In this document: piece after piece, positions 30,295-38,540 of the stretch
Numbering within the stretch: position 1 is the stretch's first letter
How the letters are laid out: each line of letters opens with the position of its first letter
DNA from: Novosphingobium sp. 9
Lineage (GTDB): Bacteria; Pseudomonadota; Alphaproteobacteria; Sphingomonadales; Sphingomonadaceae
DNA: 64,000 nt
NCBI RefSeq assembly: GCF_025340265.1
Contig: NZ_CP022707.1
Coordinates: 2,728,501 to 2,792,500 of the forward strand
Reading direction: 5' to 3'
Translations under genes and position numbers: made by a program
The notes under the pieces: generated by a model
What the model was told of the DNA's origin: nothing
The model's input: only the letters and a program-made list of their open reading frames with translations
Database searches by the model: none

Positions 30295-31335
30295 TCAAAC
30301 CAGCGTGTGGCTCTGCGCGATCATGCCGATGCCACGCTTGCCGCCCTGCCGGTCGAGCTGGACCACCACGTCGATCACGCTGGCGGCATAGTCCAGCGTC
30401 TCGGCGCGGGTCAGGCCGATGTTGGACTGCATCGCCATCAGCGCGATCTGCTCCAGCGCGCCGCGCGGGGTATTGGCGTGGACGGTGGAGAACGAGCCGG
30501 GATGCCCGGTGTTGATCGCGCGCAGGAAGCTGACCGTCTCGGTGCCGCGCAACTCGCCCAGCACGATGCGATCCGGGCGCAGGCGCAGCGCCGCCTGAAG
30601 AAGGTCGTTGGCCGAGACTTTCGCTTCGCCCAGTTCCCCCTTCACCGCGATCAGGCCGACGCCGTTGGCGCCCGGCAGGCGAAGCTCGGGGGTATCTTCC
30701 ACCACCACCACGCGTTCCTCAGCCGGAATTTCGGCGAGCATGGCGTTGAGGAAGGTCGTCTTGCCGGTGGACGTACCGCCCGAGATCAGGATGGTGCGGC
30801 GGCGGCGGATCGCCTCGCGCAGGAACGCGATCGGCTCGGCCATGGCATCGGGCATCGGCGCCTCTGCCACCGCCGCGATCGGCCCGCGATCGTAGGCGTC
30901 GAGCGGCAGTTCCAGCAGGCGATGGCGGCGGATCGCCATCGCCCAATTGGCGCGCGTCGCAGGCGGGCCGACCAGCTGGATACGGGCACCGCTCTGCCCT
31001 TCGTACGCGGGTAAAGTCGCGGCGAGCAGCGGATGCTCGCGGTTGATGCCCTGATGGCTGATCCGCGCGACCTGCTCGGCCAGACGCTGGAGCAGGCGGT
31101 TGTCCATTGCCGGAACCGCCACGCTCTGCATGCCCGGCAGCGCCGCGTCCTCGACCCAGATCTCGCCGGGGCGATTGACGAGGATTTCCGTCACCGTCTC
31201 GCGCTTCAGCCACGGGCGCAGCGGGGCGAGATAGGCGTCGAGGTAGACGCTGCGGGCCACTTCGGCGGTCGGGGCATCGCGCACCGGAACGTCACCGCGC
31301 GGCAACAGATGGAGGTCGCCGGACACGGGCGTCAC
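30295..31335 (-). CDS. virB11: Type IV secretion ATPase VirB11
   Basis: Hexameric traffic ATPase of the secretion/conjugation channel, 346 aa. N-terminal domain, then Walker A GGTSTGKTT near residue 188, an Asp box VVVEDTPEL, Walker B LRPDRIVLGELRG and a His box GHPGSFSTVHANTP. Starts with GTG overlapping the virB10 stop (GTGA). Last gene of the virB operon. Confidence 0.94.
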   Translation of the reverse strand: MTPVSGDLHLLPRGDVPVRDAPTAEVARSVYLDAYLAPLRPWLKRETVTEILVNRPGEIWVEDAALPGMQSVAVPAMDNRLLQRLAEQVARISHQGINREHPLLAATLPAYEGQSGARIQLVGPPATRANWAMAIRRHRLLELPLDAYDRGPIAAVAEAPMPDAMAEPIAFLREAIRRRRTILISGGTSTGKTTFLNAMLAEIPAEERVVVVEDTPELRLPGANGVGLIAVKGELGEAKVSANDLLQAALRLRPDRIVLGELRGTETVSFLRAINTGHPGSFSTVHANTPRGALEQIALMAMQSNIGLTRAETLDYAASVIDVVVQLDRQGGKRGIGMIAQSHTLV

Positions 31336-32435
31336 TGAACTGGCGCGAAGTCGAGATCGCGCGCGGTGAACACGCGGATCGGCTCACCCTGACGCACGCG
31401 GATGGTGGGCGAGATCGTGCCGTTCTGCTGGAGCGCGGTGGACGCCGCCGACGTGCCGCCGCCGCTGATGATGACGTTCGATCCGCTGCTCGCCAGCGTC
31501 GAAAGCCCGCCGACCACCGAGAGCAGCATGGCCGAGCCGAAGCGCTGGAAGAAGTGGCTGTTGACCTTGCCGGGAAGCCCGGTCTCGCCGCCGAAGGCAA
31601 TCGCGGGCGAGCCGATGTCGACCGAGACGCCGTCCGGGCGGATCAGCCGGGTCCAGATCACATAGGCCCGCTTCTGGCCCGAGGTCAGCCCGCTCTTGTA
31701 CTGGCCGATCAGGCGCGAGGAGCGCGGGATCAGGACGTGGCGCCCGTCGAAGCTGCGCACTTCGGTCGAGACGATGGCGCGCACATAGCCGGGCACGTCG
31801 GTATCTATCGCGGTTTCGAGCACGGCGGGGATCAGCGTGCCCTGCGTCACCGTGGTCGCCGGATCGAAGCTGCGCGCCGCGCTCGCCGTGCCGGTGCCGC
31901 CAGCGCCGAGCCGCGCGGCGAAATCGTCGTTACCCGCGCCCACCGGCTTGCCCTTGCCATCGACGGCGGGGGCAGGACCGCCGGCCCGGCCTGCCGTGGC
32001 ATCGAACACCACCGTCGGCGCATTGGCCGGGTTCGGCGCGGGCGCAGGTGCGGCACCCGGCGCATTGGCCAGCACCGGCGCCGGGGCGGGCGCGGGAAGC
32101 GGTGCAGCGATGGGCGCAGGCTGCGGTGTCGGCGCGCTGACCGGGGCGGCGACCAGCGGCGCGGCGGCGGGCGACACCCCCGGCTGCACGACGGGCGGGG
32201 CCACCTTCTGCGCGGTCTCGTTCGAAGCGCTCAGGCTCCAGAACGTCAACCCGCCCAGCCCGGCGACGATCAGCGCCCCCAGGCCAAGCCCCGCGCCATC
32301 GCCCTTGCGGCGCTGCGAGACGGCAGGCAGCACCGAACGGGTAGCGAGGTCGATAATCTGCGCCCCGTCGCTCTCGCGCGGGTCGATATCTCGCGCCATA
32401 CTGTCGCGCTCACGGAAGGAACGGTTGGAAGCCAT
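31332..32435 (-). CDS. virB10: Type IV secretion channel protein VirB10
   Basis: Inner-to-outer membrane spanning scaffold. 367 aa from MASNRSFRERDSMARD: cytoplasmic N-terminus, one membrane helix (about residues 55-72, LGLGALIVAGLGGLTFWSLS), a long Pro/Ala-rich periplasmic linker, then the TrbI/VirB10 beta-barrel domain (TLIPAVLETAIDTDVPGYVRAIVSTEVRSFDGRHVLIPRSSRL to GEPIRVFTARDLDF). Confidence 0.94.
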   Translation of the reverse strand: MASNRSFRERDSMARDIDPRESDGAQIIDLATRSVLPAVSQRRKGDGAGLGLGALIVAGLGGLTFWSLSASNETAQKVAPPVVQPGVSPAAAPLVAAPVSAPTPQPAPIAAPLPAPAPAPVLANAPGAAPAPAPNPANAPTVVFDATAGRAGGPAPAVDGKGKPVGAGNDDFAARLGAGGTGTASAARSFDPATTVTQGTLIPAVLETAIDTDVPGYVRAIVSTEVRSFDGRHVLIPRSSRLIGQYKSGLTSGQKRAYVIWTRLIRPDGVSVDIGSPAIAFGGETGLPGKVNSHFFQRFGSAMLLSVVGGLSTLASSGSNVIISGGGTSAASTALQQNGTISPTIRVRQGEPIRVFTARDLDFAPVQ

Positions 32436-32440
32436 CGCGA

Positions 32441-33264
32441 TCAGTCCTTGGCAAGCGCGGGAACGGGAGCCGCAGCGGGAGACGCAGCAGATGATGCCGG
32501 GGCGGTTCGGGCGCGGTGTTCTGCAACTCCGCCATGTCCTTGCCCGACCGCAGCACGAGCGCGCGCGGCACTTCGGGAATGACGATGGTGGCATCGCGCA
32601 CGGCGTAGTTCACCGGGCCTTCGTCACCCTTTTCGTTGCGCATCAGGATCGCGGGCACCGCGCTCTTGTCGGGCCAGAGCAGGTAGGTGGAGCTGCCATC
32701 GTCCCACACGCGCGAGGGCCACAGCTTCGCCGTGCCGACACGCTTCCAGGCATAGTTCAGCGCCGCCGGATCGGTGGGCATCGCCGCCAGATCGCCCCCG
32801 GTGATCGCCTGCTCCTGCGAGGACAGCGCCGCGACCTTGGGCGCCTGCTCACCCGGAACCGGTGCGCCCAGAACAGAAGGTTTATCGGCATCGCGGTAGG
32901 CGAAGCGCAACAGGTACAGCGGCTGGCCCTTGGGCGAGGCGACGAGATCGAAGAAATAGGTGTGCCGGTTCGTCACCACCGTCATGTTGGTGCGGGCCGC
33001 CGCTTCCATCGGCTTCACGAACAGCAGGTCAGCGCGCTTGTTGGGCGTGATCTGCCAGCTGGCGGAATCGCCCACGGCCACGTTCTCGATCGCCTCGTTC
33101 GGGCCGAACTGGATCGTCGCCTGCACGCCCGCATGGCCCGCGATCCGCACGACCTCGTTATCGTTGTAGAGGTGCTGGACGAGGCGCGGGTCCGACGCCA
33201 GCGCGGGCGCTGCGGTCCACGCGCCGACCAGCGCCGGTACAGCCAGAACGAAAGCGCGGTTCAT
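32441..33264 (-). CDS. virB9: Type IV secretion outer-complex protein VirB9 (frameshifted near its C-terminus as read)
   Basis: Signal peptide (MNRAFVLAVPALVGAWTAAPALA), then a VirB9/TrbG domain (DNEVVRIAGHAGVQATIQFGPNEAIENVAVGDSASWQI... to GSSTYLLWPDKSAVPAILMRNEKGDEGPVNYAVRDATIVI). Near 32513 a single G is missing from a CCCGG context; read as is, the frame runs on to 32410 into virB10. Repaired it ends PVPALAKD and stops at 32441, five bases before the virB10 ATG, giving 274 aa. The break is only in the low-complexity tail. Confidence 0.88.
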
Positions 33265-34529
33265 CGTGAAATCTCCCTGGAGGGCTTGCGCCCCGTATCG
33301 TTCGAAGGGCTGCGAAAGCGCGAGCCGATGCCCTTGGCCCGCTGCTCGCTGCCGCGCGGGGTCAGCGGCTCGATGCCGCCGCCGGAAACCTGTGTGATAT
33401 GCGTGCGGCGATCACCGCCAGTCGCAGCACCACCACCCTGCCCCGCCTCGACGACGACCTGCGGGGTTGCCGCCGCCGTTGCCATCGCGGATGTGCGCGA
33501 GGGAACTGCCGTCGCAGCGCCCGCACCCGAAGCAGGCGCGATCCCCGCACCAGAGCTCGCTGCGGCCAGACGGGCAAGGTCGATGCCGCCGCCCGACCGC
33601 TCGCCATCGCTGCGGGCCAGACCGAAGACGTTCCAGCCCATCACCATGGTTCCGGCAACCTTGAATACCATCACCATCAGCGCAACGTGGACCGAGGCGA
33701 CGAGGAAGAAGGCCATGGCCGAGCGCGCGTCGATCCCGCCCATCTGCGCATTCGTCGCCAGTGCCGAGATGATCGGCACCAGCAGTTCGAGCGAGACCAT
33801 CCCGCCCAGCACCACGAACAGCGGGGTGATCGCGGTCAGCACCACGCCGCGCAGCCACCCGGCGGTCAGCCCGCGCGTGCCGCCGAACAGCGCCATCACC
33901 ACGAACACCGGCCCCAGCGCCATCAGGATCGCCAGCGCGATCCGCGCGGTCAGCAGCACGCCCACGGTGCCGAGCAGCAGCTCGATGGCGCCCGCCCACA
34001 GGATCGTCTCCGGCGTGATGAGCCCGCCCGCGCCGCCGCTTGCCGCAGCAGAAGCAGCGGCGGGCGCGCCCGCTGCCGCCCCGTCCGCGCCTTGCGGTTG
34101 CTGCCCCTGCGCGATCTGCGCCACCGCATCGAACACGATGTCGATCCGGTCTCCGAACATCTGGATTGCCGAGCCGCGCGTGTCGGTCAGCAGCGAGGCG
34201 ATCCAGTCCGGCCCGCCCACGGCAAGGTTCCAGAACAGGGTCTGGTACGCCAGCCAGCTCGTCGCGAAGGTCAGCACCAGACCCAGCGTCAGCATGCGCG
34301 GGGTGAGCGCGGAAATGCCGATGCGCGAGCGTCCGGTGATCAGCGAAAAGGCGAAGAAGGCGATGTAGAGCGTCAGCAGGATCGTCAGCACCGGCGCCAT
34401 CGAGCCATGCGCCCCGAACAGGCGGCCAAAGGCAGCGGCGGTGGTCTCGCCCGACACGCAATCGACCGCGCGCAGGGCCGGGCCGACCCCGGTGGACGCG
34501 ACCTCGATCAGGGGCTTGCAGTCCGCCAT
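33261..34529 (-). CDS. virB6: Type IV secretion inner-membrane protein VirB6/TrbL
   Basis: 422 aa from MADCKPLIEVAST, with six to eight hydrophobic segments (TILLTLYIAFFAFSLITG, LTLGLVLTFATSWLAYQTLFW, ARIALAILMALGPVFVVMALFGG, MAFFLVASVHVALMVMVFKVAG) and an Ala/Gly-rich cytoplasmic or periplasmic tail of about 120 residues. The LAILMALGPVFVVMALF core is typical of VirB6. Overlaps virB9 by four bases (ATGA). Confidence 0.87.
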   Translation of the reverse strand: MADCKPLIEVASTGVGPALRAVDCVSGETTAAAFGRLFGAHGSMAPVLTILLTLYIAFFAFSLITGRSRIGISALTPRMLTLGLVLTFATSWLAYQTLFWNLAVGGPDWIASLLTDTRGSAIQMFGDRIDIVFDAVAQIAQGQQPQGADGAAAGAPAAASAAASGGAGGLITPETILWAGAIELLLGTVGVLLTARIALAILMALGPVFVVMALFGGTRGLTAGWLRGVVLTAITPLFVVLGGMVSLELLVPIISALATNAQMGGIDARSAMAFFLVASVHVALMVMVFKVAGTMVMGWNVFGLARSDGERSGGGIDLARLAAASSGAGIAPASGAGAATAVPSRTSAMATAAATPQVVVEAGQGGGAATGGDRRTHITQVSGGGIEPLTPRGSEQRAKGIGSRFRSPSNDTGRKPSREISR

Positions 34530-34534
34530 CGCGG

Positions 34535-36985
34535 TTACTCCGCCGCCTCTTCGATCCAGACGTCGCCATCCTGCGTGCTCTCGCCCGGCCATTCCTGCCC
34601 CGTGAGCAGCGGATACCAGTTCGCCGGGGCATCGCCGCAGCGTTCGCGCAGGGCATCGAGCCTGCGCACCGTGCTCTCGCGGCCCGACAGCACCGTCAGC
34701 ACCTCGGGCATGCCCGACAGGTCGAGGCGCACCACCACCGAGGCATCGGACTGGCGGATCAGGAAGCAGCGCGAATGCGCGGGCAGCGTGCGGATCACGT
34801 CCAGCTCGTGCCCGGTCAGGCCGAAGCCCTCGCAGTAATCCTCTGCCCGCGCCCGCGAATTGGGCATGAACACCATCGTCGCGGTCTGTTCGACCAGCGC
34901 CGTCGCGATCTTCGAATCCAGCGCATCGCGCGCCGATTGCGTGGCAAACCCGACCAGCGCGTTGCGCTTGCGCAGGGTCTTGAGCCAGTCGCGGATGCGC
35001 GCGGCGAACACCTCGTCGTCCAGCGCCTTCCAGCCCTCGTCAATCAGGATCATCGTCGGTTCGCCGTCCAGCCGCTCGTCGATGCGGTGGAACAGGTACA
35101 TCATCACCGGCGTGCGCAGGCGCGGGCTTTCGAGCAGCGCGGTCATGTCGAAGCCGAGCACGCGGGTCGACAGGTCGAGGCGATCGTGCTGGTTGTCGAA
35201 CAGCCAGGCGTGCTCGCCGCTCCCGTTCGGCCCTTGCGCGATCCACGCATCGAGACGCGAGGCGAGATCGCCCGGCTGCGGGCGGCGCGATCCGGCCAGC
35301 AGCTCGCGGAAGTACGACAGGCGGCGCAGCGCAGGATCGTTGTGATAGGCGGCATCGACGGCCTGCGCGATCGTCGCCAGTTCCTCGGGCCCCTCGGCGT
35401 TCAGCAGCACCCCCAGCCAGTCGCGCAGGAAGGCGCGGTTGGCGGGCGTATCGGGCAGCGCGAGCGGGTTGAAGCCGGTGGGATGCCCGGCGGCGATGCG
35501 GCTATAAGTGCCGCCAATGCCGCGCAGGAACACTTCGGCGCCGCGATCCTTGTCGAACAGTATGGTGCGCGGGCGGAACTTCTGCGCCTGCGCGGCCAGA
35601 AAGTTCATGACCACCGTCTTGCCGGAACCCGACGGACCGATGACGGTGAAGTTGCCCAGATCACCCTGATGAAAGTTGAAGAAGAACGGCGTCGCGCTGG
35701 TGGTCGCCAGCAGCGTCACCGCATCGCCCCAGTGGTTGTCGTGCGCCTGCCCCATGGCAAAGCCGTGGAGCGAGCCGAAGCAGGCCATGTTGGCGCTGGA
35801 GATCATCGCCCGGCGCACCAGGAAGCTCTCGTTGCCCGGCAGCTGGCCCCAGAAACACGGCTCCAGATTGCCTTCCTCGCGTACGGCGACAGCCCCGGCA
35901 TCGGCCAACGCGGCGGCGCACATCGCGGTCAGATCGTCGAGCGCCGCCAGCGAGGGCGAGCGGACCAGCACCGACAAGTGATGATCGCCGAAACCGACCG
36001 AACCCGTGCCCAGCGCATCGCGCGCCGCGCCCATTTCGCGCCGCTCGGCCACGGCTTCCTCGTCAGCCGAGCGCAGGCGGCGCAGCGACAGGTCGATACG
36101 CTCGCGGGCAATCTGGCGGTCGGACGGCGCATAGGTCTCGGTCAGCACCAGTTCGCAGGGCAGGCGCAGCAGCGGGTCGGTAAGGCCGGGGCCAGTCGAA
36201 TCCGGGTATTCCTTCAAGGAGACGATCGAGCCGAATCCCGCGCCGCCTGCGCCTTTCAGCTCGATCGCATCGAGGCCGAAATTGACCCGACGATAGGGCA
36301 GCATCTGGCCCACGTCGACCTCTGCGGCGGCGCGACGGACCGGGCGCATCTCGCCATTATAAAGCGCGCTCAGCAGTTCGAGCACTTCCGAACAGGTGCC
36401 CGAGGCCCCCTCGTAATCGCCCAGCAGGCGCGCGCCGTATGCACCGAGCGAGGCGACCATCGCGCTCGCCGCTGCGCGCAAGGCGCGGATATCGGCGGGA
36501 TCGGCCTCTGCCTCCGCCTGTCCCTTGCGGCTCCACGCGCGCGAAAGCCTGTCCGCCCAGCCCGCCTTGCCGCGCGCGGGGCGGCGCACCAGCGTCACGA
36601 ACTGGTCGTTGACGAACAGTGCGCCCGAGGCGGTGCGCGCCCGCCAGCGCGCATCGATATGCGCGGCCAGCGGATCGTCGAAGGCGCCGTCCAGCTCGAT
36701 CTCGACCCGGCGGCGGATGACATGGTGATAGAGCACGAAGCGGGCGTCGAGCGCCGATCGCAGCAGCACCTCGCGCGCGGCGAGATGCGCGTTCAGCTCG
36801 TCGCTGTCCGCCGTCTCGAACGAGAGCCCCGGCACGGCCAGCGAGAGCATGACCGAACCATCGCGCAGCAGCACGACATTCTCGTCCAGCAGCGAACGAT
36901 AGGGCAGCCGGTCGCCCGCCATGGCTTCCTTGCCTGCCCATCCGGTGAGGCTCGCCAGGCCCTTTTTCCCGCTCTGCCGTGTCAT
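34535..36985 (-). CDS. virB4: Type IV secretion ATPase VirB4
   Basis: The largest and most conserved T4SS ATPase (816 aa from MTRQSGKKGL). N-terminal CagE/TrbE/VirB domain, then Walker A GPSGSGKTVV near residue 450 and Walker B TMILIDEGWKALDDE near 645, followed by FATQSARDALDS. An alternative GTG start at 37015 would add ten residues. Five bases before virB6. Confidence 0.94.
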   Translation of the reverse strand: MTRQSGKKGLASLTGWAGKEAMAGDRLPYRSLLDENVVLLRDGSVMLSLAVPGLSFETADSDELNAHLAAREVLLRSALDARFVLYHHVIRRRVEIELDGAFDDPLAAHIDARWRARTASGALFVNDQFVTLVRRPARGKAGWADRLSRAWSRKGQAEAEADPADIRALRAAASAMVASLGAYGARLLGDYEGASGTCSEVLELLSALYNGEMRPVRRAAAEVDVGQMLPYRRVNFGLDAIELKGAGGAGFGSIVSLKEYPDSTGPGLTDPLLRLPCELVLTETYAPSDRQIARERIDLSLRRLRSADEEAVAERREMGAARDALGTGSVGFGDHHLSVLVRSPSLAALDDLTAMCAAALADAGAVAVREEGNLEPCFWGQLPGNESFLVRRAMISSANMACFGSLHGFAMGQAHDNHWGDAVTLLATTSATPFFFNFHQGDLGNFTVIGPSGSGKTVVMNFLAAQAQKFRPRTILFDKDRGAEVFLRGIGGTYSRIAAGHPTGFNPLALPDTPANRAFLRDWLGVLLNAEGPEELATIAQAVDAAYHNDPALRRLSYFRELLAGSRRPQPGDLASRLDAWIAQGPNGSGEHAWLFDNQHDRLDLSTRVLGFDMTALLESPRLRTPVMMYLFHRIDERLDGEPTMILIDEGWKALDDEVFAARIRDWLKTLRKRNALVGFATQSARDALDSKIATALVEQTATMVFMPNSRARAEDYCEGFGLTGHELDVIRTLPAHSRCFLIRQSDASVVVRLDLSGMPEVLTVLSGRESTVRRLDALRERCGDAPANWYPLLTGQEWPGESTQDGDVWIEEAAE

Positions 36986-37033
36986 GGTGTCAAATCCCCC
37001 GCCCCTGTCTTGCACCGGCGACCTTTACCGCGA

Positions 37034-37315
37034 TCAGGGCGCGTAGCTGTTGCAGCCCCAGCGCTGCCAGTTGCGCACGCGCGGGCACTTGCTGACCCGG
37101 GCGATCCACAAGTCGAACACGCGTGGTTCGCGAAGGCACGCCAGATAGCCGCCGATGTGGATCGCCAGAGCGGCGGGCAGCGCCCAGAAGCTCTTGGTGA
37201 TCAGGAACACCTCGGTCGTCAGCGCGCCGTTGATGATGAAGAAGCTGTAGGTCACGCCCGCGAACATCTGCGGCCGCGTCAGCGCGCGGTGCACCGGATG
37301 GCGGGCAAGCGCCAT
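37034..37315 (-). CDS. virB3: Type IV secretion protein VirB3
   Basis: 93 aa, two adjacent hydrophobic segments (TYSFFIINGALTTEVFLIT and ALPAALAIHIGGYLACL) and the family start HPVHRALTRPQMFAGV. VirB3 is an inner-membrane partner of VirB4, which it precedes here. Three bases after virB2. Confidence 0.92.
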   Translation of the reverse strand: MALARHPVHRALTRPQMFAGVTYSFFIINGALTTEVFLITKSFWALPAALAIHIGGYLACLREPRVFDLWIARVSKCPRVRNWQRWGCNSYAP

Positions 37316-37318
37316 GGC

Positions 37319-37660
37319 TCAGCCCGCTGCCGTCTGGATGCCGGTGACGATCGCCCCGGCGCCGAACAGCACGAAACAGCCGATGATGACCGTCGCGCCG
37401 AAGCGCCAGTTCATCCGCCCCGTGAGCATCATGAAGCCGACCGCCGCCACCGCCATGACCGCCACCGCCGTCGCCACATGGCCCAGCAGCGTGCCCTGAA
37501 GCCAGCCGAGCGCCGCCACAATCGGGCCGCTACCGGCGGGATCGCTCCCCTGAACGGCCTGCGCCGCGGCAAGCTGAGGCGCCAGTGCGGCGATCATGCC
37601 GCCAAGCGCCGCCATCGGTGCGCGCCAGTTGCGTCGCCCTACTGAGTTGTGTCGAATCAC
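37319..37660 (-). CDS. virB2: Type IV pilin VirB2
   Basis: 113 aa from a GTG start with a strong GGAGG site seven bases upstream. Long signal-like N-terminus with cleavage near AAAQA, then two membrane helices (VATAVAVMAVAAVGFMMLTG and FGATVIIGCFVLFGAGAIV) joined by RMNWR, the classical VirB2/TrbC pilin layout. First gene of the virB operon. Confidence 0.9.
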   Translation of the reverse strand: MIRHNSVGRRNWRAPMAALGGMIAALAPQLAAAQAVQGSDPAGSGPIVAALGWLQGTLLGHVATAVAVMAVAAVGFMMLTGRMNWRFGATVIIGCFVLFGAGAIVTGIQTAAG

Positions 37661-37697
37661 GTGTGCCCTCCGTCTGAGGGCGAAGTGCGCGATTCAC

Positions 37698-37744
37698 ATG
37701 ACACGAGTGTGACGAGATGACGGCCAATGCGACAGACTGTGACG
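37698..37744 (-). promoter_or_regulatory. Cluster of PhoB-like half-sites upstream of virB2
   Basis: Read on the minus strand, five GTCA-type half-sites lie in 47 bp: CGTCAC, TGTCGC, CGTCAT, CGTCAC and TGTCAT, starting (plus-strand coordinate of each) at 37739, 37729, 37717, 37709 and 37698. The last two are exactly 11 bp apart with a 5-bp spacer, the PhoB-box arrangement, and end 38 bp before the virB2 GTG. The other spacings (10, 12, 8) are irregular, so this is only a candidate. Confidence 0.35.
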
Positions 37745-37826
37745 GCAGCTGCCGCGATCGGGCTAGGCCCATGGCGGCATACTCACTTCCCGCTGCCACC
37801 TGCCACCGCCGTCAAACACCCGGAAA

Positions 37827-38195
37827 TCAGCGCGCGGCCACCGTTCTGGACAGACGGCCCAGCCCTGCGCGGGCGACATCGCGCGAGTCCGCCCAGGTGC
37901 CGTCCGCAAGCTCGATATCGTAGCGCTCACGCGAGGCGATGGCGGCCTTGTAGGCCTGCATGGCGCGGGCGCCCTGCCCGGTCCCGGCATAGGCAGCCGC
38001 AAGGTTGATGAGCACCACCGGATCGCGCGAGTCATCGGCGCCTGCGGCCTGCAACCGGCGCAGCGCCGCCTGCGCATCACCGCGGGACAGCGCGGTATAG
38101 GCAACATCGACCCGGCTCACGCCATCATCCACCGGACCGCTGGGAACGGCAGGCGCGGCAAGCGAGGCAGCCAGAAGCAAGGCGGTGACGGACAT
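37827..38195 (-). CDS. Small exported TPR-like protein
   Basis: 122 aa. N-terminal signal peptide (MSVTALLLAASLAAPAVPS) and one to two tetratricopeptide-like helix pairs (VAYTALSRGDAQAALRRLQAAGADDSRDPVVLINLAAAYAGTGQGARAMQAYKAAI). Good GGGAG site. It is transcribed in the same direction as virB but ends 167 bp before virB2, with the PhoB-like sites in between, so it is likely a separate unit. Role unknown; a protein-binding adaptor in the periplasm is plausible. Confidence 0.75.
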   Translation of the reverse strand: MSVTALLLAASLAAPAVPSGPVDDGVSRVDVAYTALSRGDAQAALRRLQAAGADDSRDPVVLINLAAAYAGTGQGARAMQAYKAAIASRERYDIELADGTWADSRDVARAGLGRLSRTVAAR

Positions 38196-38540
38196 GACGG
38201 CAATCTCCCTTCGACTCTGTTTTCACGAACTCGAGAATTCCCGCCTCCGGCGCAACAATCAAGGAAAAGACAAAAGTGTCATGAAACTGCAATCATGATG
38301 TGCATCGAGCGATATTTGCGAGTCCGGAGTACTCGACCCATCCCGAAACCGCCCTCGTCAGACCACGCACCCGGCCGTTTGGTCATAATAGTCATTATAC
38401 AGTCGTATTTATTTCGTTTTTCGTCATCATAACGCCAACATAATGTCACCCCCGAACCTACATCGGCGTCCAACGGGGGGCCGGCGACAACGTCCCCTGT
38501 CACACCTGCCTTCAGACATCTGCCTACAGGGGGACACCAC
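38196..38540. other. 345-bp divergent promoter region
   Basis: Lies between the TPR gene (minus) and the lipoprotein gene (plus). Holds a three-unit PhoB-box candidate at 38422-38449 and a second, weaker pair on the plus strand (TGTCAT at 38277 and TGCAAT at 38288, 11 bp apart). The stretch 38385-38445 is AT-rich compared with its surroundings, as expected of a regulated promoter. Confidence 0.55.
38422..38449 (+). promoter_or_regulatory. PhoB box upstream of the lipoprotein/TonB-receptor genes
   Basis: Three half-sites CGTCAT, CGCCAA and TGTCAC at 38422, 38433 and 38444, that is at exact 11-bp steps, separated twice by the same 5-bp spacer CATAA. PhoB binds TGTCA-type direct repeats with an AT-rich spacer at 11-bp period. 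Ends 91 bp before the start codon at 38541. Confidence 0.65.

Noticed and set aside
30295..37660. Integrated conjugative element around the virB genes
   Set aside because: No integrase, relaxase, coupling protein, attachment-site repeat or tRNA nearby, and no obvious change in base composition against the flanks.
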